Source of the DNA: JAJTZA01 sp041744075
Lineage (GTDB): Bacteria > Verrucomicrobiota > Verrucomicrobiia > Chthoniobacterales > Terrimicrobiaceae
DNA length: 64,000 bases
Reading direction: 5' to 3'
NCBI GenBank assembly: GCA_041744075.1
Contig: JBGTLQ010000344.1
Span: 48,015 to 112,014, forward strand
Part shown: in pieces, positions 36,851 to 43,687 of the stretch
Layout: the number at the start of each line of letters is the position of its first letter
How positions within the stretch are numbered: position 1 is the stretch's first letter
The notes under the pieces: generated by a model
What the model was told of the DNA's origin: nothing
The model's database searches: none
The model's input: only the letters and a program-made list of their open reading frames with translations
Position numbers and translations under genes: made by a program

Positions 36851-39316
36851 TTAGCTGGAGAAGCTAGCAAGTTCCACCACAAATGTCGCGCCCAGATTTT
36901 GCCCCGCGCTTTGCGCGTGGAGAGAGCCGTTGTGGGCGTCAATGGTTGCCTTGGAAATAGCCAAGCCAAGGCCCAGACCACCGAATTGCCCAATGACCCG
37001 TTTGTCTCCTTGTTCAAACGGATTAAAAATAAGCGGCAAAATGTCCGACGAAATTCCCAAGCCGGAATCTTTGATTTCCACGGTGATGTTTGGCCCGTTA
37101 TTTGACGACCGAATGCTGATTGTTCCGTTTTCCGGCGTGAATTTCACGGCATTTTGGATGATGTTCCAAAAAACCTGTTGGAGCCTGGCTTGGTCGCCCA
37201 TGACATGGGCGTTTGAGGCCGCCAATTCGAGGTGGAGGTTCAGCTTTTTGGCCAAGAGATCGGTTTCGCAAATCTCGAGAGCTTGGTTCACCACAAGATG
37301 GAGGTCCATGGATTCGAGATTCAATTCCATTTTGTTGTGGGAGATGCGAGTGAGATCGAGCAGGTCCTCGATCAAACGGGCTTCCAGCTTGATATTCCGC
37401 TGAATCATTTGCAGGGCTGTGTGTACAGAGGGCGGAAGTTTTTTGTCTCTCTGCATGTGAGAAACGGCCAAGAGCACCGGCGTGAGAGGTGTGCGCAACT
37501 CATGACTCAAAACAGCGAGGAATTGATCCTTCGCCCGGTTTGCTGCCTCAGCCTCCTCCCGCGTTAATTCCGCAGCAGCCAGTGCTGACCGCAGCTCTTC
37601 CTGCTTACTGCGAAGGCGTTCCTCAAAATGTTTTCTTTCGGTCACCTCGCGCACCATGCCAATCATGCGCACGGGCCTCCCGCTATGCTCATCGTAGAAC
37701 GCTCGGCCATGGGAGGTAATCCAACGCACGACGTCATCATCTCCGATCGTGCGAAATTCGACTTCGAAATCGATCCGCTCCAGCAAAGCGCGCTCCATGG
37801 TTTGTGCAACCACGGAACGGTCATAGGGGTGGATACGCTGCATGACCTCCTCGTGCGTGCCATGTTCGATGTGGGGATCGATGCCGAACATGCGATTGTG
37901 CTCCGGGGACCACGTCATTTTGTTTTCCATGTCCCAATCCCAAAACCCCAAACCTGCCGCCTGAAGGGCAAGACGGGAACGGCCTTCCATTTCGCGCAAT
38001 TTCAACTCGGCTTGTTTCAGATCATCCACATCCACATTCGAGCCGATCCACATGTCGGTTGTACCATCAGGCCGTTTTAGGGGCTGTGCGCGACTGAGAT
38101 GCCATCGATAGGTTCCATCCGCACGAAGAAACCGGTGTTCGAATTCAAAAGGCCCCCCATCGGCAATAGCTCGTGTCCAGTTGGCCATTTTTTCCTCGAT
38201 GTCCTCATTGTGAACAAACTCCCTCCAGCCAAGGCCCATGACCTGCTGCACGGTGAGGCCGGTGTAGTCTGCCCACTTTTGATTTAAGTAGGAGACCTCG
38301 CCTTTGGCATCAGCTGTAAAAATTTTTTCAGGAAGGGATTCTGCGAGAAACTGAAATCGGGCGGCACTTTCTGCCAAGAGGGACTCGCCCTCTTTCCGCT
38401 GGGTGATGTCCATGGCAACTCCCCGCATGGAGAGGGGGCGCCCCCGGCCATCGTTGCTGAAGCCACTGCCAATGCTGGAAACCCAACGGATGGCTCCCTC
38501 TGTGGGTCGTACACGAAACTCGACATTGTAGGCCGTGCGTCCCGCTAGCGCATCATTCACCGCACCTTCGACCAAGCTTCGGTCTTCCGGGTGAATGGCT
38601 TTCAGGAACAGCCCATGGGTCATTGTCGTCTCTGCGGGATAACCAAAAATTTCTTTGCAACGATCCGACCAAGCCAACTCGCCGGTGGTCAGGTTCCAAT
38701 CCCAAGTCCCCAGGTCAGCACCGTCGATGACAAGACGAAGGCGTTGCTCGCTTTCACGCAAGGCTTCTTCGTCCTGGTGCCTCTCAATGGCGATACTCGC
38801 AAGGTTTGAGGCCGTTTCGCTGGAGGTCTCAAAATCCATTTTAGACGGTTTGTCCGAATAAAAGGTCAGTGCACCAAGGGCAATTCCATCGGAACCGATG
38901 ATTGCGGTTGCACGACAGGATGAAAATCCACCTTCCCTCGCAAGCTTTTGCCAAAGATTACCCGACCATCGCGGATCTACGGTTATATCACTCACGATGA
39001 CGGTTCCCTGCTGGTCCACCGCAGCCGCGCAAGGACTAACCGTGGAATCGGCCAAAGAAAGCCCGACAAAGGCGTTGCGGAAGCTTTCTGGCAGATGTGG
39101 CCCCAGGCTGGTTATAACGATCTTCTCGCGGGGAGATATCACGCAAATCCCGCAAAGACAGCCTGGCACCTCGCTTTCGATTAATAGCGCCAATTGGTTC
39201 AGGGTGCTTTCCAGCGCCGCACCGCGGGCGATTCCTTCAAGGACAACCGTCTGCCAAGGCAGTTGGTTGCCAACTGATGTTTTATGGATTGCTGGCATGG
39301 ACTTTCGTTGTCCCAT
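36851..39316 (-). CDS. GAF-PAS-PAS-PAS sensor histidine kinase
   Basis: An 821-residue cytoplasmic kinase with no membrane segment. Order: GAF-like domain (about 25-180), three PAS domains with PAC tails (ending MRGVAMDITQRK, WIGSNVDVDDLK and MIGMVREVTERK), a HisKA domain with intact H-box FLAVLSHELRTPLTPVL near residue 600, and HATPase_c with N-box NIIQNAVKF, G1 DSGLGI and G2 GGLGLGLAI. There is no attached receiver; the separate receiver protein encoded 8 bp downstream fills that role. Four input domains suggest combined light, redox or small-molecule sensing, but no cofactor motif is obvious. Confidence 0.93.
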   Translation of the reverse strand: MGQRKSMPAIHKTSVGNQLPWQTVVLEGIARGAALESTLNQLALLIESEVPGCLCGICVISPREKIVITSLGPHLPESFRNAFVGLSLADSTVSPCAAAVDQQGTVIVSDITVDPRWSGNLWQKLAREGGFSSCRATAIIGSDGIALGALTFYSDKPSKMDFETSSETASNLASIAIERHQDEEALRESEQRLRLVIDGADLGTWDWNLTTGELAWSDRCKEIFGYPAETTMTHGLFLKAIHPEDRSLVEGAVNDALAGRTAYNVEFRVRPTEGAIRWVSSIGSGFSNDGRGRPLSMRGVAMDITQRKEGESLLAESAARFQFLAESLPEKIFTADAKGEVSYLNQKWADYTGLTVQQVMGLGWREFVHNEDIEEKMANWTRAIADGGPFEFEHRFLRADGTYRWHLSRAQPLKRPDGTTDMWIGSNVDVDDLKQAELKLREMEGRSRLALQAAGLGFWDWDMENKMTWSPEHNRMFGIDPHIEHGTHEEVMQRIHPYDRSVVAQTMERALLERIDFEVEFRTIGDDDVVRWITSHGRAFYDEHSGRPVRMIGMVREVTERKHFEERLRSKQEELRSALAAAELTREEAEAANRAKDQFLAVLSHELRTPLTPVLLAVSHMQRDKKLPPSVHTALQMIQRNIKLEARLIEDLLDLTRISHNKMELNLESMDLHLVVNQALEICETDLLAKKLNLHLELAASNAHVMGDQARLQQVFWNIIQNAVKFTPENGTISIRSSNNGPNITVEIKDSGLGISSDILPLIFNPFEQGDKRVIGQFGGLGLGLAISKATIDAHNGSLHAQSAGQNLGATFVVELASFSS

Positions 39317-39375
39317 GAGACATGCGAAATCTTAGGCCCCTTGGGGAATGGCATGCCCCATTTTCAACTTTCATC

Positions 39376-39660
39376 CTACTGCCGGACTGTGCCCCGCGCC
39401 AAGAGGAAAGAAACGAGTTTCACAGCGCCGAAGATCACTATGGCTGGCTTGATCAGGGCGAACACAACACGAAAAAACAGGGCGACGATCCGTCCAAGCG
39501 GCAATAGCTGTAGGAAAAACCCGAAGGCGGCGGCAGACAGAATGCTGGCAAGCGGTGCAGAACGGATTATTTCTTCATGATTCCTCGTTGCAGAGGTGGA
39601 GGAAGATTTGAGCTTTTTCTTGGTCTGGGCAACAGGCCGGGTATTGGATGTTTGGCCCAT
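39376..39660 (-). CDS. small membrane protein of unknown function
   Basis: A 94-residue protein. A hydrophilic Lys/Ser/Thr-rich N-terminus (about 35 residues) is followed by two hydrophobic segments (LASILSAAAFGFFLQLL and VALFFRVVFALIKPAIVIFG...) and a short tail. No domain is recognised. Its start is 3 bp after the stop of the DUF883-like gene, so the two form an operon in a stress-gene setting, probably as partners in envelope stress. Homologues appear limited to small hypothetical membrane proteins, to judge from the composition. Confidence 0.65.
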   Translation of the reverse strand: MGQTSNTRPVAQTKKKLKSSSTSATRNHEEIIRSAPLASILSAAAFGFFLQLLPLGRIVALFFRVVFALIKPAIVIFGAVKLVSFLLARGTVRQ

Positions 39661-39663
39661 GAG

Positions 39664-40011
39664 TTACCACCATTTAAGTTTTTTGCCTGCCCCTTGAAAT
39701 TGCTCCAGTAGCGAGGAGGATGAGCACCGGGACTGCTTTTTGAAATCGTTTAGCCGATGAGAGAACTGAGAGACGATATCGTCCACGAGTTCTTTTGCCG
39801 CTTGACCGGTTTCCTTGCGTTTTGGTTCCCGATGAGCGCACAACACTCCAATGGCAATTCCAAAGGCCAAGGCACCGGCTGTGAGAACCAGCGGATTTTC
39901 TTTGGCATAGGTTTGTCCAACTCTCAAGGCGTCTTTGGCTTTGTCTTGGGCTGAGGTGGCCAAGGCTTCAAGTCGGTCTGTTGGCAGGTCGGTTATGGTT
40001 TTAGGGTTCAT
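39664..40011 (-). CDS. DUF883/ElaB-YqjD-like membrane-anchored protein
   Basis: A 115-residue protein with an amphipathic helical N-terminus, then KENPLVLTAGALAFGIAIGVLCA as a single membrane span, then a Lys/Glu-rich helical tail. The pattern of charged helix, Tyr-x-x-x-N-P-x, Gly-rich span matches the DUF883/ElaB family, whose members tether to the inner membrane; some bind inactive ribosomes in stationary phase. In ElaB-type proteins the span is at the C-terminus; here about 65 residues follow, which is unusual. It lies downstream of CsbD and DUF1328 genes and 3 bp before the next gene. Confidence 0.7.
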   Translation of the reverse strand: MNPKTITDLPTDRLEALATSAQDKAKDALRVGQTYAKENPLVLTAGALAFGIAIGVLCAHREPKRKETGQAAKELVDDIVSQFSHRLNDFKKQSRCSSSSLLEQFQGAGKKLKWW

Positions 40012-40057
40012 TGTTATGGTTTCGTTGTTGTTTGTATGGTTGGGGGTTTTAGCCTAA

Positions 40058-40089
40058 GGATCCCTGCGGGCTTTTGCCCGCAAGGGTCC
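40058..40089 (-). terminator. strong hairpin without T-run between stress genes
   Basis: Arms 40058-40071 and 40076-40089 can pair over 14 positions with one mismatch and one G-T pair, around a 4-nt loop. No T-run follows on either strand, so it is a poor intrinsic terminator; it may instead protect the 3' end of the CsbD-DUF1328 transcript or be a Rho-linked site. Confidence 0.45.
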
Positions 40090-40114
40090 TGAATTCGAAT
40101 GGAATGTTGGGCTT

Positions 40115-40279
40115 CTAAGCCGGTGGCCGACGCCCCATTATCAGCGAGATGATAAAAAGGATTAAAAAGACGAAAAACAGAATTTTTGCAATTTCGGCCG
40201 CCAATCCTGCAATCCCTACGAATCCAAGAACTCCCGCAATGAGTGCTACAACTAAAAAGACAATAGTGTAGTGGAGCTT
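40115..40279 (-). CDS. DUF1328/YtjA-family small membrane protein, no standard start codon
   Basis: The frame encodes LHYTIVFLVVALIAGVLG and ends SLIMGRRPPA, the full pattern of the DUF1328/YtjA family (about 53 residues, two membrane spans). The family starts Met-Leu-His-Tyr; here the codon before Leu is AAG (minus strand, 40279-40277) and no ATG, GTG or TTG lies between the CsbD stop and this point. Either ATG changed to AAG and the gene is now silent, a non-standard start is used, or there is a sequence error. It lies just after CsbD, a common pairing of stress genes. Confidence 0.7.
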   Translation of the reverse strand, partial: KLHYTIVFLVVALIAGVLGFVGIAGLAAEIAKILFFVFLILFIISLIMGRRPPA

Positions 40280-40288
40280 GACTGCCGA

Positions 40289-40480
40289 TTATTTTCCGAA
40301 CTGCTCAATTTCGTCGCGCACTTCCTCCTTGGTTTTGCCAAGTCGGGTTTGCACACGGCCGAGAAGTTCGTCCTCTTTGCCATCCACGAAGGCCAAATCA
40401 TCATCTGTCAATTGACCATATTTTTGTTTCAACTTTCCTTTGATGACATTCCAGTTTCCTTTGATTTCAAGTTTGTTCAT
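40289..40480 (-). CDS. CsbD-family stress protein
   Basis: A 63-residue hydrophilic helical protein, full length for the CsbD family: KLEIKGNWNVIKGKLKQKYGQLTDDDL and GKEDELLGRVQTRLGKTKEEV. CsbD genes are under general-stress control in many bacteria; the biochemical function is unknown. It heads a run of minus-strand stress-type genes (DUF1328, DUF883-like, membrane protein). The sequence TGGGAAACG lies 30 bp upstream of its ATG (minus strand) and recurs before the SRPBCC gene at 53424. Confidence 0.92.
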   Translation of the reverse strand: MNKLEIKGNWNVIKGKLKQKYGQLTDDDLAFVDGKEDELLGRVQTRLGKTKEEVRDEIEQFGK

Positions 40481-40606
40481 AATGTGATGTTTGTTGGTTC
40501 ATAAACTAATCGTTTCCCAGCCATGACGTGGATGTGCCCGCTTGAAAAATCCCAAATCTGGAGTTCATGCAGCCATGTGCTGGGGCTGGTGCGATGCTTT
40601 GTCACC

Positions 40607-41029
40607 ATGCACGACCCCTTGCCTCCTCGCGAAACTCCCGCAGCAAATTCTGTTCGCCGAGCCTTGGTGGTTGACGACCATGAGGACTCCGCAAAAAGTT
40701 TGGAATTGATGCTTCAATCCTTGGGTTTCGAAACTGAAATCGCGGGTGATGGGATCGATGCCTTGCGGCGCGCAGCCGCCTACCAACCGGATCTGCTATT
40801 ATTGGATATCAGCATGCCAAAACTGGATGGCTACGACACATGTCGTGTGATTCGCGCCCAGCCGTGGGCCCAGGATGTCCGTCTTGTTGCTGTGACGGGT
40901 CATGACCCAGAGGGATTGCGTGAGCTCGCTGAGAAAGCCGGCTTTGATGCCTGGCTGCTCAAGCCAGTGGATTTTGCTGACTTGCGCCGAGTTGCAGGCA
41001 CGGAAGATGCCTGCAATCTTAAGTCGTGA
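40607..41029 (+). CDS. stand-alone receiver-domain protein
   Basis: A 140-residue single-domain response regulator from ATG 40607. Features: VVDDHEDSAKSLE (acidic pair), LLLLDISMPKLDGYD (phospho-acceptor Asp), VTGHD and AWLLKPVD (Lys). It ends shortly after the receiver, without an output domain. The receiver resembles those attached to hybrid kinases in this window, so it may derive from one. It is divergent from CsbD; no kinase gene is adjacent on the same strand, so its partner must come from elsewhere, possibly the hybrid kinases at 42-46 kb. Confidence 0.9.
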   Translation: MHDPLPPRETPAANSVRRALVVDDHEDSAKSLELMLQSLGFETEIAGDGIDALRRAAAYQPDLLLLDISMPKLDGYDTCRVIRAQPWAQDVRLVAVTGHDPEGLRELAEKAGFDAWLLKPVDFADLRRVAGTEDACNLKS

Positions 41030-41069
41030 AGCTGACGTGTTGATGCCTTTGCAGCAAACGCTTCGCTCA

Positions 41070-41282
41070 TCAGGGAACCATTGAGGAAGGCGGCGTCAGA
41101 GCGTCCGCCGGGCTGTCGCCTTCTTTATCGATTGCTGCCCCGGTTCTTTGGGCATGTGCGATTCGAGCGGCCCGGGCCCAGTGCTCGTCGGACCGCCCCT
41201 CCGGATAGCCTTCCGATTCATAGATCCGGTAGGCAATGATGGCAATTTGCTCTTCCTCATTCTGGTTTTCTGGATCTTTCAT
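41070..41282 (-). CDS. DUF2934 family protein
   Basis: A 70-residue soluble protein. The core IAIIAYRIYESEGYPEGRSDEHWARAARI matches DUF2934 (A-Y-x-x-x-E-x-x-G-x-P-x-G-R-x-x-x-H-W), a short helical domain of unknown function found beside stress genes. The C-terminal 25 residues are low complexity (Pro/Ala/Ser). It converges with the stand-alone receiver gene, with 40 bp between the stops. Confidence 0.85.
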   Translation of the reverse strand: MKDPENQNEEEQIAIIAYRIYESEGYPEGRSDEHWARAARIAHAQRTGAAIDKEGDSPADALTPPSSMVP

Positions 41283-41315
41283 GTCATGATATCGAACGGC
41301 ATGCTCCCCAGAGCC

Positions 41316-41376
41316 TCAGGGAGACACCTGATTCGGAGGTCAGTAAGCTCCTGTGAGTGCGTGGTGACCTCCCTGA
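41316..41376 (+). promoter_or_regulatory. mutually exclusive inverted repeats upstream of a small gene
   Basis: TGACCTCCCTGA at 41365-41376 can pair through its first eight bases with GGAGGTCA (41335-41342) or through its last eight with TCAGGGAG (41316-41323). The two stems share four bases and cannot form together. They lie 67 bp before ATG 41443 in a gap of 160 bp between genes, so a leader switch is possible but unproven. Confidence 0.35.
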
Positions 41377-41442
41377 CAAACACGTCAGCAGACAATCGGC
41401 CTGACATGGGTGGACGATTCATTGGCGAAACCAACTAACGTC

Positions 41443-41625
41443 ATGAAAAACCCCTATCGTAAAATCAATCGCAACAAACTTTCCCTGGGTGACCTTGTGG
41501 CCATCGTGTCTTCATGTGCCAACAGTGAGCGTGAGGCCATGGCAGCCTTGCTCGACCTTTTTGGCAGTGGTCGAGTTAAGATCAAGGATCACGGCCACCT
41601 GAAAAGGGTGGGGTTCTCCGTTTGA
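41443..41625 (+). CDS. small conserved-looking protein of unknown function
   Basis: A 60-residue basic protein from ATG 41443 (an upstream GTG at 41410 is less likely). The core is KINRNKLSLGDLVAIVSSC, then SEREAMAALLDLFGSGRVKI, then a basic C-terminus. I recall similar short proteins from Verrucomicrobiota and Proteobacteria but no function. The sequence reads as a compact helical domain with a basic tail that could bind nucleic acid; that is speculation. Confidence 0.65.
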   Translation: MKNPYRKINRNKLSLGDLVAIVSSCANSEREAMAALLDLFGSGRVKIKDHGHLKRVGFSV

Positions 41626-41776
41626 TGGTTTTTCCTTGGGGGAGATAATTCGGCAGGAGACGCTGGTGTCCCGCCCTCCTTGTTTTCGAGATTCTTCCCC
41701 TGCGCCTCCAAATCCGTGAAAAAAACCAACGCGATTTAAGGAGACCAATCGATTCTCCCATGAACCTGATCAATTT

Positions 41777-42037
41777 ATGAAAACAAGCGCTTTATTCACA
41801 TTGCTGGCCATGGTGACAATCATTCTGTCCGGTTGTTTCAGCTATGAACGCCGGTCCCCGTCGCGGACTGTCGTTGTCACGGAATCGACGCCTGTCTTGC
41901 GTGACACCGTGGTCACCACTCTTCCTCGTGGTTATCGCACGCGTGTTTATCGTGGAACTTCCTATTATTATTCGGGCAACGCGGTTTATCGCTCGCACCC
42001 GCGCGGTGGATTCATCGTGGTTCCCCGCCCTTGGTAG
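41777..42037 (+). CDS. small lipoprotein
   Basis: An 86-residue lipoprotein: signal segment MKTSALFTLLAMVTIILSGC with the lipobox L-S-G-C, then a mature part rich in Thr, Val, Tyr and Arg (SRTVVVTESTPVLRDTVVT, GTSYYYSGNAVYRSHP). Similar composition is seen in small outer-membrane or periplasmic lipoproteins expressed under envelope stress. It lies 66 bp before the ATG of a hybrid kinase gene. A second small lipoprotein of similar style is encoded at 46679. Confidence 0.78.
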   Translation: MKTSALFTLLAMVTIILSGCFSYERRSPSRTVVVTESTPVLRDTVVTTLPRGYRTRVYRGTSYYYSGNAVYRSHPRGGFIVVPRPW

Positions 42038-42102
42038 TTGCCTCTGCGGCAGAGCCGTCATCTCGACCGACTCACCCACGTGATTTAGCCAAGGGTCAGA
42101 CC

Positions 42103-43686
42103 ATGCATCGTCAACGTATCTACCCCTACCTGCTCGCAGTCGCGCTGGTTTCGCTGGCCGCATTGTTTCGCGCTTCACTGCTTGGGTCGTGGATGGGCGA
42201 TCGCGCCCCCCTCGGGTTGTTCACCATGGCAATCATTTTTGCCGCATGGAAGGGCGGGCTGTTGCCGGGTCTTTTTGCCACGGTGCTCTCGATAGCCATG
42301 GGGTCTTTGCTTTTTATCGCTCCCCATTCTTTCACGCCCCAACATTTTACAATTTTGGGGATCTTCTTGGTTAACGGCTGCCTGATCAGCCTGGTTTGCG
42401 GTTCCATGCTTGAGAGTCGGAAGAAAGCTGAGGCGGCTCGAGAGGAAGTAGAACTTGGTCAATCGCAACTGCGTGAAAGTGAAGGTCGTTTCCGGCAGCT
42501 GGCGGAGATCGAGCATGCCGCACGATTGGAGGCCGAACGAACCGCTGTCTTGAAAGATGAGTTTCTGGCGACGGTCAGCCACGAAATGCGAACACCCCTC
42601 ACAGCCATGCTTGGATGGGTGCAGTTGCTGCGCAATGGCAGTCTTACAGGAGATTCCATCCCCAAGGCCCTTGAAACAATCGAGCGAAACGCCAGGGCAC
42701 AGGCAAAATTGATCGATGACTTGCTGGATATGAGCCGCATCCTTTCCGGACGCCTGAGGCTTGACGTCCATCGTGTCAGCCCAGCGGAAACGGTGGAAGC
42801 GGCCATTGCTGCAGCCGAGCCTGCGGCTGCCGCAAAAAATATCCAGCTGACCAGCCACCTTGATTTCCGGGTGGGACTTGTCCCCGGCGATGCCACCCGT
42901 CTGCAACAGATCATTTGGAATCTGCTCAGCAATGCCATCAAATTCACCCCATCCGGAGGAGAGGTCACGGTTGCTGTGACAGACCTGAAATCACGCGTCG
43001 AAATTTCTGTCAGCGACACCGGCGAGGGGATCGAGCCAAAATTTTTGCCTCATGTCTTCGACCGATTTCGTCAGCAGGATGCCTCCACCGTAAGGAAACA
43101 TCAGGGTTTGGGGCTTGGGCTTTCCATTGTGAAGCAATTGGTCGAGCTGCACGGCGGCTCGGTGCGAGTGGAAAGTGAGGGCTCCGGGAAGGGCACAAAC
43201 TTCGTGGTTTCTTTGCCAGTTATGGCTGGAAGTGAACCTACCGAACAAATCAGCGAAAGACCCGCCGCAAGGCCTGAATGTTCATCCTCTGGCGAACCTC
43301 TTCCCTCGCTTTTGGGAGCAAAAGTCTTGGTGGTGGATGACGACAATGACGCACGGGAATTGATTCGATCGATTCTCGCTCAAAACGGGGCCAGCGTTCG
43401 GACAGCGGACTCCGCACCGGAAGCGCTTAAACAATTGCAGGCCCGATGCCCGGACGTGCTCGTGAGTGACATTGGCATGCCCGGTCAGGATGGCTATGAG
43501 CTGATCCGCAGTGTTCGTGCCCTCGATCACGAGTCCGGTGGCAAAGTGCCTGCGGTGGCCCTGACGGCATTTGCGAGGTCCGATGACCGCCGCCGAGCCA
43601 TTGGCGCAGGATTTCAAATGCACCTGAGCAAGCCGATTGAAGCAGCCGAACTGGTCACAGTGATCGCCAGCTTGGTCAAACGCTGA
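42103..43686 (+). CDS. hybrid histidine kinase with membrane DUF4118-like sensor
   Basis: A 527-residue kinase from ATG 42103. Residues 8-100 contain four hydrophobic segments in the style of the DUF4118 (KdpD-like) membrane domain. A coiled linker is followed by HisKA with intact H-box FLATVSHEMRTPLTAML (His160), HATPase_c (IIWNLLSNAIKF, DTGEGI, GLGLGLSIV) and a C-terminal receiver (VVDDDNDARE, VLVSDIGMPGQDGYE, HLSKPIE). No separate output domain is present, so phosphate probably moves on to another regulator. It converges with the CHASE3 kinase gene, with 1 bp between stops. Confidence 0.92.
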   Translation: MHRQRIYPYLLAVALVSLAALFRASLLGSWMGDRAPLGLFTMAIIFAAWKGGLLPGLFATVLSIAMGSLLFIAPHSFTPQHFTILGIFLVNGCLISLVCGSMLESRKKAEAAREEVELGQSQLRESEGRFRQLAEIEHAARLEAERTAVLKDEFLATVSHEMRTPLTAMLGWVQLLRNGSLTGDSIPKALETIERNARAQAKLIDDLLDMSRILSGRLRLDVHRVSPAETVEAAIAAAEPAAAAKNIQLTSHLDFRVGLVPGDATRLQQIIWNLLSNAIKFTPSGGEVTVAVTDLKSRVEISVSDTGEGIEPKFLPHVFDRFRQQDASTVRKHQGLGLGLSIVKQLVELHGGSVRVESEGSGKGTNFVVSLPVMAGSEPTEQISERPAARPECSSSGEPLPSLLGAKVLVVDDDNDARELIRSILAQNGASVRTADSAPEALKQLQARCPDVLVSDIGMPGQDGYELIRSVRALDHESGGKVPAVALTAFARSDDRRRAIGAGFQMHLSKPIEAAELVTVIASLVKR

Positions 43687-43687
43687 G

